Below, piece by piece: positions 26,656 through 36,617 of a stretch of 64,000 nucleotides of DNA. The DNA is from Cupriavidus oxalaticus. Lineage in GTDB: Bacteria; Pseudomonadota; Gammaproteobacteria; Burkholderiales; Burkholderiaceae. How positions within the stretch are numbered: the first letter of the stretch is position 1; each line of letters starts with the position of its first letter. The position numbers and the translations under genes were made by a program. Location of the stretch: assembly GCF_004768545.1 (NCBI RefSeq), contig NZ_CP038636.1:744001-808000 (forward strand), read 5' to 3'. The notes under the pieces are model-generated. The model was not told where the DNA came from. It saw only the letters and a list, made by a program, of their open reading frames with translations, and searched no databases.

Positions 26656-27738
26656 TCAGAATTTGTGACGCATACTCAAGGACACTCCGGTCTGGCTGGC
26701 ACCGGGCGTTATGGTGCTGCCAAACCCATTCAGACCCAGGTTCGAGTTGTCCTTGTTATGTACATAGCCAACGGTAAGGAAGGCATCCGTCCGCTTGGAA
26801 AATGCGTAATTGGCCGATGCCACCAATTCCCAGGGGTCTTGGCCGTTGCGCTTGTTGTTGAAGTAGTAACCCGCGCCAGTCAGGGTTAGGGCCTCAGTCG
26901 CCTTGTACCGGTAGCCCAACCAAAACAGGTCGTTGCGGCGCGCTCCGCCGATGTCGCCATTGAACCAGCGGTATCCCGCCAGAATCGTCGAATTGCCGAA
27001 AGAGAAGTTCGCCGCAGCGGCGATGCGGCGGTCGGCCTGTGCCGAATTCTGACCAGTAATGCCGCGTGTGCCTTGCTGCTGGTCGTAGATGACCGTTGCG
27101 CCGAACGGGCCGCTTGCATACTCCACGCCACCACCGAACGCCCGGTCGCTCTTGACGTCGCCGGGCGTCTCGCCGGCGATGGTGCTGCCAGTTGCAGTGG
27201 TCACAGTCGTGCCGCGCGCAAAGCTGTAAAATGCGGTCGCGGTGACCGGCCCGAATTTTCCGGTGTATTTGGCCGTGTTGTCATAGCGGCCGACCAGCGT
27301 GGAATCAAAACCAAGCGCTGAATAGCGCGCCGCCAGCACCATCGGTTCGTAGTTGATCAGCAGGTCATACAGAGTGTTCTGCTGACGGCCCAGCGTCAGC
27401 CTGCCCCACTGGTGCTCCAGCCCGACGAAGGCTTGCCGGCCAAATAAGCGGCCGCCCTGGCTCATCACACCAGTGTCGAGATCGAAGCCGCTCTCCAGCA
27501 CAAATAGCCCCTTCAGCCCGCCACCTAGATCTTCCGTACCGCGCAATCCCCAGCGCGAACCCGATACATTGCCAGAGTTCATGCGTGTCAGCGTATTGCC
27601 GTTCGCATTGGCATGATTGAGAAACTCGATGCCGATGTCCGCCACACCGTACAGTGTGACCGAACTCTGCGCGCTGGCGATCGGTGCGGCAAAGGGTGCT
27701 GCGACCGCCAGCAATGCGGCGGCGTAATGCTTGTTCAT
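26656..27738 (-). CDS. OmpC-type general porin
   Basis: A 360-residue protein from ATG 27738 behind a near-perfect GGGAGGAG. The signal peptide spans 1-23 (ALLAVAAPFAAPIASA). The mature protein starts QSSVTLYGVADIGIEF, the signature of Burkholderiales 16-strand trimeric porins. Internal beta strands include SRWGLRGTEDLGGGL and GRQAFVGLEHQWG, and it ends with Phe (SLSMRHKF), needed for outer-membrane assembly. It probably admits the substrate handled by the downstream Bug/CoA operon, being on the same strand. Confidence 0.95.
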   Translation of the reverse strand: MNKHYAAALLAVAAPFAAPIASAQSSVTLYGVADIGIEFLNHANANGNTLTRMNSGNVSGSRWGLRGTEDLGGGLKGLFVLESGFDLDTGVMSQGGRLFGRQAFVGLEHQWGRLTLGRQQNTLYDLLINYEPMVLAARYSALGFDSTLVGRYDNTAKYTGKFGPVTATAFYSFARGTTVTTATGSTIAGETPGDVKSDRAFGGGVEYASGPFGATVIYDQQQGTRGITGQNSAQADRRIAAAANFSFGNSTILAGYRWFNGDIGGARRNDLFWLGYRYKATEALTLTGAGYYFNNKRNGQDPWELVASANYAFSKRTDAFLTVGYVHNKDNSNLGLNGFGSTITPGASQTGVSLSMRHKF

Positions 27739-27802
27739 GAATCTCCTCCCTGCTCTATCTGTCGTTGTTATTTCGCTGGCATTGCCGGGCATGCCGCTTC
27801 CC

Positions 27803-28795
27803 TTAGTCAAGTTTGATCTTGGCGTCGTGGATCAGCTTGCGGTAGGTTGCCGAGTCTTTCTCGATCCGCTTTGCTAGCATCTCCGGCGTCCCGCCCACCG
27901 GGGTGTAACCCATTTCGTCCAACCGGGAGCGCACTTCCGGCATCTGGACGATCTTCTGCAGTTCTGCATTCACCCGGGAGATCGCGCCCGGCGGCGTGCG
28001 CGCCGGATAGAGGAAGCCAAACCAGATCCCGATATCGAAATTCGGCACGCCAGCCTCATCCAGCGTGGGCACGTCGCGCAGGACAGGAATCCGGTGCGGC
28101 ACCGAAACGCCGAGTGCCTTTAGCTTTCCGGACTTGAGGTAGGGCAACGCCGTGACAGGGCTAACGAACATCATGTCGGCCTGCCCACCGAGGACGTCGG
28201 TCATCGCCGGTGCGGCACCCTTGTACGGAACATGCAGCAGGTCGATCCCGGCCTTATGCTTGAAGTACTCCGCCGCCAGGTGATGGGACGAACCGTTGCC
28301 GGCGGAGGCAATGGCGAATTTGCCGGGATTTGTCTTGGCCAGCGCAATCAGTTCTTTCACATTGCGCGCCCCAACCTTATTCGGATTGACCACCAGCACC
28401 ATTGGCACATTGGCAATCAGGCCGACTGGCACGAAGTCCTTGACCGGATCGTATGGAGTTTTCGCCAGCTGCGGGTAGATCGTGAAAGCGTAATCCGAAC
28501 CTAGCACCAGTGTCTGTCCGTCCGGTGCGCTCTTCGCGCCCGCCTCCGCGCCGGCGAGGCCGCCCGCGCCACCGCGGTTTTCCACCACCGCCGGTTGGCC
28601 CAGCGCGACGGCAAGCCGCTCGCCGAACAAGCGCGCGGTAATGTCGGCACCGGCGCCAGGCGTCGAGGGGACGATCAGCTTGACCGGCCGGGACGGGGCC
28701 CATTCCGCAGCCGCTGCGAACGGGGTCCCCAGCATGCCAGCGATCCCAATACCAAATGGGACGAGGAAAGTCCTGATTGCCTTCGTGAATATCAT
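27803..28795 (-). CDS. Bug-family periplasmic solute receptor (tripartite tricarboxylate transporter type)
   Basis: A 330-residue protein with a signal peptide at 1-30 and the Bug fold. Typical elements are RPVKLIVPSTPGAGADITAR near the N-terminus, YDPVKDFVPVGLIANVP, HVPYKGAAPAMTDVLGGQ and the C-terminal GYTPVGGTPE. Bug proteins bind small carboxylates in the periplasm. No TctA/TctB membrane genes are in the window, which is common for orphan Bug genes in this group. It probably closes the catabolic operon that begins at 36540. Confidence 0.93.
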   Translation of the reverse strand: MIFTKAIRTFLVPFGIGIAGMLGTPFAAAAEWAPSRPVKLIVPSTPGAGADITARLFGERLAVALGQPAVVENRGGAGGLAGAEAGAKSAPDGQTLVLGSDYAFTIYPQLAKTPYDPVKDFVPVGLIANVPMVLVVNPNKVGARNVKELIALAKTNPGKFAIASAGNGSSHHLAAEYFKHKAGIDLLHVPYKGAAPAMTDVLGGQADMMFVSPVTALPYLKSGKLKALGVSVPHRIPVLRDVPTLDEAGVPNFDIGIWFGFLYPARTPPGAISRVNAELQKIVQMPEVRSRLDEMGYTPVGGTPEMLAKRIEKDSATYRKLIHDAKIKLD

Positions 28796-28878
28796 GGTGC
28801 TGTCTCCGTTGATTATCGTTATCCAGCCTGGCCTTCGAGGTCACAGGCCTCGGCTGCACGCCGCACGGCAGCGAATGC

Positions 28879-30123
28879 CTAGATGACCTTTTGCTTTAGC
28901 AGGGCGTCAATCTCTTCCCCGGAAAGGCCGAGCAATTGGCCATACACCTCTTCGTTCGACGAGCCCAACTCCATCGCCGGCTGGTCGAACTGCGCGACGC
29001 TGGCCGAAAACCGGATCGGCAGGCCCATGCTGGTCGCGGCCACACCGCCGTATCGTGGATGCGTCAGCCTGGTCACCGCGCCGCTTTCATGGAGGGACGG
29101 GTCTTGCACGACTTCGTGCGGGGTCCGGATCTTCGCTGCGGGAATGCCCCGTTGTTCCAGCAGCACATCAACCACGTGTTCTGAAGTGACGGTCTGCGTC
29201 CAGGCCTGGATGACGGTATTGAGTTCCGCTGCGTGCTGCAGCCGCGGGCCACGCGTAGCGAAGCGCGGGTCGTCCACAAGCTCCGGCCGTCCGACGACTT
29301 CCAGCAGCGCCTTCATCCAGTCAGGACGAAACGCCACGATCGCCACGTGGCCGTTCTTTGTGGGATACACGCCGAATGGCGCGAGCCGGTCGAGGGAATT
29401 GCCCGTGCGCGTTGGCTGTCCATCCCTGCACAGCACATCGAAGTGCTCTTCAGCGACCCAGGACGCCAGGCAATCCAGCATTGACACCTGGATCTGCTGT
29501 CCTTCCCCTGTGCGGCCCCGCTGAATGAGCGCGGCGAGGATGCCCTGCACGGCAAACATCGGCGCCAGCAAGTCGGCAACGGGAATGCCCAGCCGGGTGG
29601 GCGGGCCATCGGCAAAGCCCGTCGCCTCCATGACACCACTGAGTGCCTGAACAATGATGTCCATGCCCTTGAGACTCGGGTATTCGCTGGGCTCGCCGAA
29701 AGCTTTGATGGACGCGTAGACAATGCGCGGATTCGCTTGTCGCAGGTGCTCATAGTCAACCTTGAGCCGTGCGGCCGTGCCTTCGCTCATGTTTTCCACG
29801 ACCACGTCGCATTCCGCGGCCAGGCGCATCAGAATCTCGCGCCCGCGCTCGGTCTTCAGGTCGAGGGTGACGCTCTTCTTGTTGCGGGCACGGCTCAGCG
29901 TGGTCAGCGACAGGTCCCCGTCCGGATTCGGTCCGAAGTTGATACCGGCCTTGCCCACCGACGGCGGATTCGAACTAGAGATATCGCTTCCGCCCGGGGC
30001 CTCTACCCGGATCACTTCCGCGCCAAGCCCGCCAAGGATCAAAGTCGCGTACGGACCGGAAAGCGCCACGGTCAGGTCGAGCACGCGGATGCCATGCAGG
30101 GGTCGCGAGATGTTGGTCAACAT
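28879..30123 (-). CDS. CaiB/BaiF-type (family III) CoA-transferase
   Basis: About 414 residues from ATG 30123, chosen because a TTG start further upstream would overlap the preceding gene. Family III features are visible: VLDLTVALSGPYATLILGGL, VIRVEAPGGSD, KKSVTLDLKTERGREIL, and the segment KGMDIIVQALSGVMEATG with the expected catalytic Asp. These enzymes move CoA between acyl-CoA and a free acid. It follows the acyl-CoA dehydrogenase and precedes the Bug gene, so it probably activates the imported acid. Confidence 0.92.
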   Translation of the reverse strand: MLTNISRPLHGIRVLDLTVALSGPYATLILGGLGAEVIRVEAPGGSDISSSNPPSVGKAGINFGPNPDGDLSLTTLSRARNKKSVTLDLKTERGREILMRLAAECDVVVENMSEGTAARLKVDYEHLRQANPRIVYASIKAFGEPSEYPSLKGMDIIVQALSGVMEATGFADGPPTRLGIPVADLLAPMFAVQGILAALIQRGRTGEGQQIQVSMLDCLASWVAEEHFDVLCRDGQPTRTGNSLDRLAPFGVYPTKNGHVAIVAFRPDWMKALLEVVGRPELVDDPRFATRGPRLQHAAELNTVIQAWTQTVTSEHVVDVLLEQRGIPAAKIRTPHEVVQDPSLHESGAVTRLTHPRYGGVAATSMGLPIRFSASVAQFDQPAMELGSSNEEVYGQLLGLSGEEIDALLKQKVI

Positions 30124-30188
30124 AGCTGTATTGATAGAGTGTGGCGGACGGATCCGATCCGCCTGCAAACGCCTTGCCGTGACACCGG

Positions 30189-31403
30189 TCAACCGGTAAC
30201 TGGCTCCTTGCGCAAGGTCCTGAGCTTTGACGTGCCATGGTGCCTGTCCGCCGACTTATATCCCAGCGCGTCCTCGGCAATGATGATCTTCTGTACATTC
30301 GCCGAGCCCTCGCCCGTGAACATCATGTCCGCGAAGCACTTGTAGCGGGAGATCCGATATTCCACTGCGAGGCCGTAGCCGCCAAAGATCTGCTGCGCCT
30401 TGTCAGCGCACAGCTTGGCGGTCTGCGACGCATGGTACTTTGCCATCGACGCCAGCCGATTAGTGGGTAACCCCGCGTCCATGTGCTGGGCAGTCTTGTA
30501 GAGCAGTGCGCGGCTGGCCTCGATCGCGACAGCCATTTCGGCGATATCCGCCTGGATCATCTGGTAACGGCCCAGCGGGCTGCCGCGGACCATTCGTTCG
30601 TTGGCGTATCGCACGGCGTCCTCGAAGCACGCGCGGGCAATGCCGAGCGCAAGAGCGCCGACCACCGCGCGTCCCGACTCCAGCGCGCGCATGATGATCT
30701 TGAAGCCCTCGCCTTCTTCGCCGAGCCGGTTTTCAACCGGAACAACGAAGTCGTCCAGGTACAGCGCAGCTGTCCGGAAGGATTTGGACAGGCCCATCGT
30801 GTCGATCGGATGCGCGGTGAATCCCGGGTACTTCTTGGGTTCGACGATGAACGCGGTCACGCCGTTCGCGCCGGCACTGGGATCGGTCTTAGCCAGTAGG
30901 ATGCCGGCGTCGCATTCGTTGCCGAGCGACGCCCACATCTTGGACCCGTTCAGGATGTATTTGTCACCGTCGCGTCGTGCCGTGGTCTTCATGTTGCCCA
31001 GTGCGTCCGAGCCGCCGCCGGCCTCGGTCAGGGACATCATGCCAATGATCTCACCGCCCACCAGGCGCGGCACGTAGCGACGCACCTGCTCTTCCGTACC
31101 GGCAAGGTAGATGCCGGCGGGACAAGTGCCCGACTGCTGGTTGCTGCAGCAGGCAAAGCGCACATCCATCCGGGCCAGCTCTTCCAGGATCACGACGGCG
31201 GCCAAGTAGCCTGTGCCGGTGCCACCCACCTCCTCCGGGAACAGCGACCCGAAGAACCCGGCTTCCCCAGCCTTCCTGACCAGCTCGCGCGGCATCTCTT
31301 TGCGCGCCTCGAAGCCGTCCATCACGGGCACGACCTCACGCTCCATGAACCGGATCACGCTGTCGCGTATCGCAGCGATATCCTCTCCGTGCAGGTCAAG
31401 CAT
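30189..31403 (-). CDS. Acyl-CoA dehydrogenase
   Basis: A 404-residue flavoprotein from ATG 31403, which has AGGAG 8 nt upstream; an ATG five codons earlier is less well placed. Family signatures are MSLTEAGGGSDALGNMKTTA, GSKMWASLGNECDAG and the C-terminal QQIFGGYGLAVEYRISRYKC. It oxidises an acyl-CoA to the 2-enoyl-CoA and passes electrons to ETF. The subgroup is not clear from sequence alone. A conserved 19-bp motif lies 122 bp upstream (31525-31543), suggesting a promoter inside the operon. Confidence 0.93.
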   Translation of the reverse strand: MLDLHGEDIAAIRDSVIRFMEREVVPVMDGFEARKEMPRELVRKAGEAGFFGSLFPEEVGGTGTGYLAAVVILEELARMDVRFACCSNQQSGTCPAGIYLAGTEEQVRRYVPRLVGGEIIGMMSLTEAGGGSDALGNMKTTARRDGDKYILNGSKMWASLGNECDAGILLAKTDPSAGANGVTAFIVEPKKYPGFTAHPIDTMGLSKSFRTAALYLDDFVVPVENRLGEEGEGFKIIMRALESGRAVVGALALGIARACFEDAVRYANERMVRGSPLGRYQMIQADIAEMAVAIEASRALLYKTAQHMDAGLPTNRLASMAKYHASQTAKLCADKAQQIFGGYGLAVEYRISRYKCFADMMFTGEGSANVQKIIIAEDALGYKSADRHHGTSKLRTLRKEPVTG

Positions 31404-31524
31404 CACCAATCTCCTCATTTGCTATGACTTACCGCGTCCCGCAGCACGCGGAAGCGCTCGGCCACTGTTGGCCTCTGATACTTATCATGACGGGCTTTGC
31501 CTGGCGGCTGAACCATGTTGCGCA

Positions 31525-31543
31525 TTGTTCCGCCATGCAAAAC
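31525..31543. promoter_or_regulatory. Recurring 19-bp motif, candidate IclR operator (site 1)
   Basis: TTGTTCCGCCATGCAAAAC differs at one base from site 3 (41642) and at four from site 2 (36618). It lies in the gap between the enoyl-CoA hydratase and acyl-CoA dehydrogenase genes. GGAAC/TTGCAT elements are common in IclR binding sites. Confidence 0.5.
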
Positions 31544-31551
31544 CGCCAATC

Positions 31552-32352
31552 TCAGCGCCCCTGCCAGCGGGGCGCCCGCTTCTCCGCGAAGGCGCGCATG
31601 CCTTCTTGCGCATCCTCGCTTGCGTACACCGTGGCATAGATGTCTACCGCATCGCGCAGGCCTTGCTCGACACCGACCGAGCCGGCATGCTGGATGCTTT
31701 TCTTTCCGGCGCGCACGGAAAGCGGCGCATTGGCTGCAATCTTCGTCGCCATCTGGAGTGCGACAGTACGAACCTCGTCTGGCGTCTCTGCCACATGGTT
31801 GACAAATCCAAGCGCGTGCAGGCGCTCGATCGGTAAAAAGTCGCCGGTCAGGGTCATTTCCATCAGCACTGCCTGCGGCAGCATCCAGAGCAGCGGAACC
31901 CCCCAGGGGGAGCCGCGCCCCACCTTCGCCTCGGCAATGCCCCCTAACGTCCCTCGCAAGCCGATCCGCAAGTCACAGTTCAGCGCAAGCATCATGCCGC
32001 CCGCGGTAAAACTCCCCGTCATGGCAGCGATGATCGGCACGTTGACCGTTCTCATGCCTTGCTGGAAGGGATCCTCGATCCGGTCCGTAATGTCGGCTGT
32101 GGCATCGTCCCGACGGATGGCCGCCGCTTCCTTCAGGTCCATGCCGGCGCAAAAGGTGCCGCAGTCAGCGGATGTGAGGATCACCACCTGGACTGACTTG
32201 TCCTTGTTGATGCGCTTCCATACCGCGCTCAGGCCGTTGAAGACCGCCACAGACAGCGCGTTACGGGCCTGTGGGCGGTCGATCCTGACTTCCACCACGC
32301 CGGGTGCCACTTCGGCCAAGACCAAACCTTCCGCAATGGTTTCGGCATTCAT
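31552..32352 (-). CDS. Enoyl-CoA hydratase/isomerase
   Basis: A 266-residue crotonase-fold protein. The oxyanion-hole segments are CGTFCAGMDLKEAAAIR and SFTAGGMMLALNCDLRIG, and the trimerisation tail is present. The position usually holding the first catalytic Glu is near GGIAEAKVGRGSPWG, so hydratase activity is plausible. It overlaps the upstream small AtuA-like gene by 4 nt and is therefore translationally coupled to it. Confidence 0.92.
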   Translation of the reverse strand: MNAETIAEGLVLAEVAPGVVEVRIDRPQARNALSVAVFNGLSAVWKRINKDKSVQVVILTSADCGTFCAGMDLKEAAAIRRDDATADITDRIEDPFQQGMRTVNVPIIAAMTGSFTAGGMMLALNCDLRIGLRGTLGGIAEAKVGRGSPWGVPLLWMLPQAVLMEMTLTGDFLPIERLHALGFVNHVAETPDEVRTVALQMATKIAANAPLSVRAGKKSIQHAGSVGVEQGLRDAVDIYATVYASEDAQEGMRAFAEKRAPRWQGR

Positions 32353-32678
32353 GGCTCGATCACTGGCAGGCGCAGGATGGCATTGCCCAGCGATTTGCCG
32401 GTCTGGTCCAGCCGCAGCGTCCGGGTGGCGCCACCGCCCAGCGCCTTGTGCATGAATACGCTGAGCGAGTGCAGATTTGCGGCCTCGAATACCTCGACGT
32501 CACCGCGGACCCATTCGCCGAACAATTGCTTCACGGCCTCGGGGGTCACGGAGCGGCGCAGCGCCTCGTAGTCCTGTGGCGTTTTTGCGATCACGCCGAT
32601 CGTCACCGTGTCGCCTTTATCGCCGGAGCGCACGTAGGCAATGTCTTTGAGCAGGGAAGTCATGCTTTCGATCTCCAT
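32349..32678 (-). CDS. AtuA-like C-terminal (ferredoxin-fold) domain protein
   Basis: A 109-residue protein. YVRSGDKGDTVTIGVIAK near the start and TPEAVKQLFGEWV are typical of the small domain found either fused to the C-terminus of AtuA proteins or encoded separately, as here. It starts 1 nt after the AtuA stop, so the two very likely form one functional unit in acyclic terpene or related branched-acid breakdown. No catalytic residue is evident. Confidence 0.82.
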   Translation of the reverse strand: MEIESMTSLLKDIAYVRSGDKGDTVTIGVIAKTPQDYEALRRSVTPEAVKQLFGEWVRGDVEVFEAANLHSLSVFMHKALGGGATRTLRLDQTGKSLGNAILRLPVIEP

Positions 32679-32679
32679 T

Positions 32680-34044
32680 TCAAACGTCGAGGACCGTCAC
32701 GGTCTGCTGGATCAGCTCGCGCGGAATCAGCGTCGGCCACAGCGACACCACGGGACGCGGCTTCATCGGTGCACCGAACGACGTGCCGCCGGGGCCCATG
32801 ATCCACATATGGGCGCAGCCCCGCCGAACTTTCTCGGCCTCGTCCTTTGTGCGCGTGCGCACTGCGACGCGCAGACCGACCTCGTTGTGGTCGCAGTTGC
32901 TTCTGGGTGCCGCCGGGCCGTGCAGCATATTGACCCCGACGAAATCGAACTGGATCTCGTCGGCCTTCAGGCCCAGACGCTCAAAGCGCTCGAGCAGGGT
33001 TTCGCGGGCCTTCTCCGCCCGCGCCAGCGCCGACGGCCAGGGGAAGAACATCATGCCCTCGCCAATCCAACCGTCTTCATAGCCGATGACGACCTTGAGC
33101 TGGTCCGGACGACCCGTTCCCGTCATGCCGCTGATGCGAACGCGGTCGCCGCCCAGTTCTTCAAGCGAGAGCGATGTGAAATCGGCAACGCCATCCGGCA
33201 TCACGTAGCGGCGAGGATCATTGATCTCGTAAAGCAGGTGCTCCTTGATCGTAAACTGGTCGACCCGGCCGCCAGTTCCCTGGAGCTTGCTGATCACGGC
33301 GGTGCCGTCCTTGGAGAAGTCCGCGAACGGAAAGCCGAGATTCCCCATATGCGGCATCTCGGCGAAGCGCGAGTTGATCCCGCCGCTGGCGCAGCCCGCG
33401 CATTCCAGCACGTGGCCGACCGTCACCGCCGCGGCAATGCGGTCCTCGTAAGATGCTTCGTAGCGCCACCCGAATTCGTGGACCATTGGGCCCACGTACA
33501 GCGCGTTGTCGGACACGCGGCCCGCCACCACCACATCCGCGCCGGCCCCCAGGGCTTCCACGATGCCCGAGGCATCGGTATAGACATTGGCCGCGACGAC
33601 GCGCGAACGGATTCTGGCGAAATCCGTGTCGCCGGTATCCATGTTTACGAGGGGAATGCCACTCGCGATAATGTCGTCGAGCCGGTGCAGCACGTCATCG
33701 CCTTCGATGACCCCAACCTTCGTCCCCGACAAGCCCAATTCCTGCGCTGTCTTGACGATGGCGTTGCCAGCGGCCATGGGATTGACGCCACCGCCATTGG
33801 AAATCAGCTTCGTCCCGGACTGGCGCGCAAGTGGCATGGTAGCGCGCATGTAGTCGATGACGTCCGGCACGTAGCCCAACTGCGGATTCTTGGCCCGCAG
33901 GCGCTGCAGCAGCGCCATGGTCAGCTCGGCGAGGAAGTCGAACGACAGGTAGTCAAGCTTGCCGTGTTCCAGCAGTTCCAGGGCGGGGTCGAGTGCGTCT
34001 CCCCAAAAACCAGAACCAGATCCGATACGTACGATGTCTTTCAT
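32680..34044 (-). CDS. AtuA family protein (acyclic terpene utilisation type)
   Basis: A 454-residue protein from ATG 34044. Family signatures are VRIGSGSGFWGD at the N-terminus, YLSFDFLAELTMALL, LISNGGGVNPM and GRVSDNALYVGPMVHEFGW. AtuA is named from the citronellol/geranyl-CoA cluster of Pseudomonas, where its chemistry is still undefined; homologues occur in many CoA-catabolic operons. The usual small C-terminal domain is split off as the next gene. It starts 4 nt after the Fe-ADH stop, within one operon. Confidence 0.88.
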   Translation of the reverse strand: MKDIVRIGSGSGFWGDALDPALELLEHGKLDYLSFDFLAELTMALLQRLRAKNPQLGYVPDVIDYMRATMPLARQSGTKLISNGGGVNPMAAGNAIVKTAQELGLSGTKVGVIEGDDVLHRLDDIIASGIPLVNMDTGDTDFARIRSRVVAANVYTDASGIVEALGAGADVVVAGRVSDNALYVGPMVHEFGWRYEASYEDRIAAAVTVGHVLECAGCASGGINSRFAEMPHMGNLGFPFADFSKDGTAVISKLQGTGGRVDQFTIKEHLLYEINDPRRYVMPDGVADFTSLSLEELGGDRVRISGMTGTGRPDQLKVVIGYEDGWIGEGMMFFPWPSALARAEKARETLLERFERLGLKADEIQFDFVGVNMLHGPAAPRSNCDHNEVGLRVAVRTRTKDEAEKVRRGCAHMWIMGPGGTSFGAPMKPRPVVSLWPTLIPRELIQQTVTVLDV

Positions 34045-34048
34045 GTTG

Positions 34049-35224
34049 TCACCACACCTCTTGGAGAATTTGCTGTAACTGTTCCGCGTCGCGCACGGGG
34101 CGCGGGTTGTTCTGCAGGTACCAGTCGTCGAAGGAAACCCGGGCCAGCTCGGGCAGCGCGTCCTGCAGGACATCGAGGTCGCGCAGGCGCGTGGGCAGCT
34201 TCAGTGCGCCGAACACCGACGCAAGCGCATCGACCACCCGGGCGCCGGCCACCTCTTGTTCCGCGCCTTGCAAAGGCAACCCAAGCGCGGTAGCGATCTT
34301 GGCAAGGCCTTGCGCGGCTTCGGGGGCATTGAAACGAAGCACGGCGGGCAGCACGATGGCGTCGGTGATGCCGTTGTCGATGCCGAACCTGGCACTGATG
34401 GCGTGGCCGAGTGTCAGGGCAGCGCCCGCACCCGTGTAGTCGGAACCATGGCCACACAGGATCGAAGCCGCCATGAGTTCCGCACGCTCGCCGTCGTCAT
34501 ATTCGTGCTCGCTCGCACCAAGATGCTTCGTGAGCAGGCGCACCGCGTGCATCAGCATGGCATCGGCCATGGAATCGCCCTTGCGCGACATCAGGCCTTC
34601 GACTGCCAGCGACAACGTATTGAGTCCGGCACTGAGGATCAGCTGGCGCGACGCAGTCCTGAGCAGGTCCGGGTGGATGAACACGGACTGCGCCCGGGTC
34701 TTGGGGTCATAGAGCGCCAGGCGGCTGCCGTCGGCCGGATCAAGGACGGCGCTGCCGGCCTTCACGATGGCGGTCGTCGGCGTGGTCGGAATGACCAGCT
34801 GGGGCAGCTTGGGGGCGAGCAGCTTGGGGCTGGTTAGCTTCCCCGCCGGGTCGCGCTGCGTGCACATGGCGTCGGCCGGTCGCTGCTCGGCCATCAGGAT
34901 GCTGGCTGCGCGCGCAGTCACGATCGCCGACCCGCCGCCGACCGCAATGACGGCATCGGCATTTACCCGCGCCAGTTCCGCTGCGGCTTGCTCGACCGCA
35001 GGCAGCGGGCTTTGCGAACGCACCCCGGTATAGACACCGGCACAGCGTCCCTGCGCCGCCGAGACGATCAGGTCGACGATACCGGCGTCGCGGCCGAGCG
35101 TTGCGCCACAGAAGACCAGCGCGCGCTTGCTGCCGAGCCGCTCCAGCTCTGCCCCGAGCGAGCCGAGGCTGTCCGCACCCTGGAAGATGCGCAGGGCCGG
35201 TACGATATGACGGAAGGATTGCAT
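34049..35224 (-). CDS. Iron-containing alcohol dehydrogenase family protein
   Basis: About 391 residues from ATG 35224 (35239 is an alternative start). The Fe-ADH fold is shown by AVIAVGGGSAIVTAR (dinucleotide binding), IPTTPTTAIVKAGS and the metal-binding region HAVRLLTKHLG to TLGHAISARFGI, where the two conserved histidines lie. It could reduce an aldehyde or oxidise an alcohol or hydroxy-acid; maleylacetate reductases belong to the same fold. It lies between thiolase and AtuA in the operon. Confidence 0.88.
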   Translation of the reverse strand: MQSFRHIVPALRIFQGADSLGSLGAELERLGSKRALVFCGATLGRDAGIVDLIVSAAQGRCAGVYTGVRSQSPLPAVEQAAAELARVNADAVIAVGGGSAIVTARAASILMAEQRPADAMCTQRDPAGKLTSPKLLAPKLPQLVIPTTPTTAIVKAGSAVLDPADGSRLALYDPKTRAQSVFIHPDLLRTASRQLILSAGLNTLSLAVEGLMSRKGDSMADAMLMHAVRLLTKHLGASEHEYDDGERAELMAASILCGHGSDYTGAGAALTLGHAISARFGIDNGITDAIVLPAVLRFNAPEAAQGLAKIATALGLPLQGAEQEVAGARVVDALASVFGALKLPTRLRDLDVLQDALPELARVSFDDWYLQNNPRPVRDAEQLQQILQEVW

Positions 35225-35352
35225 TGAGGTTTTGCGCATTGCCTGTAAGGTGAGAACCATGATGCGGCGGCTGGCGTCCAGCGCGAAGCCGGCATGAGAC
35301 TGTTCCGCGGGTGAAAACAAGCCGAGGCGGCGAATGCAGCCGCTGCCCGGGT

Positions 35353-36540
35353 TCAGAAGATTTCAAACAAGCCGGCAGCGCCCATCCCACCGGCGATGCA
35401 CATCGTCACGACCGCATACCTGGCGCGCCGCCGGCGGCCCTCCAGCAACACGTGACCTGCCAGTCTCGCGCCGCTCATGCCGAACGGATGCCCCACAGAG
35501 ATCGCGCCGCCATTCACGTTCAAGCGCTCGTCCGGGATGCCAAGCTGCCGCTGGCAGTAGACCGCTTGGCTCGCAAAGGCTTCATTGAGTTCCCACAGGC
35601 CGATGTCCGCCACGGCCAGGCCGTGCCGCTTCAGTAGCCTGGGAACGGCGTAGACGGGACCGATACCCATTTCGTCGGGCTCGCAGCCGGCCAGCGCGTA
35701 TCCCCGGAACGCGCCGAGCGGCTCGAGTCCCAGCTTCGACGCTTGGGACGCCTCCATCAGCACGCAGGCCGAGGCGCCGTCAGACAGCTGCGAAGCGTTT
35801 CCTGCCGTCACGAAATGTCCTTCGCCCAGCACGGGCTGCAGCTTTGCCAGGCTTTCGTAGGTGGTGCCCGGGCGGTTGCAGTTATCGGCGTCGACGGTCA
35901 CTTCCTTGTGCGTCACGGCTTTGGTGACTTTGTCGGTGACCGCCATCGTCGTCGTGCATGGGACGATTTCGTCGGCAAAGCGCCCCGCCTTTTGCGCCGC
36001 TTCCACCTTTCGCTGGCTGTCGGCGGCAAAGCGGTCCTGTGCTTCGCGGCTGATCTCGTAGCGCCGGGCGACCACTTCCGCAGTCTCGATCATCGACAGG
36101 AATAGTTCAGGGCGATGCTCGGCAAGCCAGGGATCGATGGTGGTATCGGTTCCGTCGGTTGCGCGCGCTCGGATTTGGGAGATGCTTTCGACACCACCTG
36201 CGACAGCGGCATCGGCGCCATCCATGACCACCCGTCCGGCTGCAATAGCGATGGCCTCGAGACCTGATGCGCAGTAGCGGTTCACCGTGGCACCTGCGAC
36301 GCCAATCGGCAGGCCCGCCCGGAGTGCTGCCTGACGGGCAACGTTCCTGCCGGTCGTGCCTTCCGGGTAGCCACAGCCCAGGATCAGGTCTTCGATGCGC
36401 CCCGGCTCGATGCCGGCGCGCTGAACCGCGGCCTGGATGGCGAAAGCAGCCAGGGTGGGACCCGGCGTGATGTTGAATTCCCCCCGATGGGACTTGGCAA
36501 GGGGAGTTCGTGCAGTGGATACGATGACGGCTTCGCGCAC
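35353..36540 (-). CDS. Acetyl-CoA acyltransferase (thiolase)
   Basis: A 395-residue thiolase. The nucleophilic Cys is in [13 protein letters not shown] (~89). The other active-site boxes are [25 protein letters not shown] and [13 protein letters not shown]. It cleaves a 3-oxoacyl-CoA, or condenses two acyl-CoAs, and would complete beta-oxidation with the dehydrogenase and hydratase downstream. It is the first gene of the operon, divergent from the IclR gene at 36796. Confidence 0.95.
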   Translation of the reverse strand: MREAVIVSTARTPLAKSHRGEFNITPGPTLAAFAIQAAVQRAGIEPGRIEDLILGCGYPEGTTGRNVARQAALRAGLPIGVAGATVNRYCASGLEAIAIAAGRVVMDGADAAVAGGVESISQIRARATDGTDTTIDPWLAEHRPELFLSMIETAEVVARRYEISREAQDRFAADSQRKVEAAQKAGRFADEIVPCTTTMAVTDKVTKAVTHKEVTVDADNCNRPGTTYESLAKLQPVLGEGHFVTAGNASQLSDGASACVLMEASQASKLGLEPLGAFRGYALAGCEPDEMGIGPVYAVPRLLKRHGLAVADIGLWELNEAFASQAVYCQRQLGIPDERLNVNGGAISVGHPFGMSGARLAGHVLLEGRRRRARYAVVTMCIAGGMGAAGLFEIF

Positions 36541-36617
36541 CGGAGGCTCCTTGGACTAGATTCGCGTATGACCTGCATCTTGCGGAGCACGGCCTGCGCG
36601 CGACAGCAAGTCGCAAG

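Noticed and set aside
32641..34293. A 550-codon plus-strand open frame
   Set aside because: It is antisense to the AtuA gene, which has clear family motifs; the plus frame has none.
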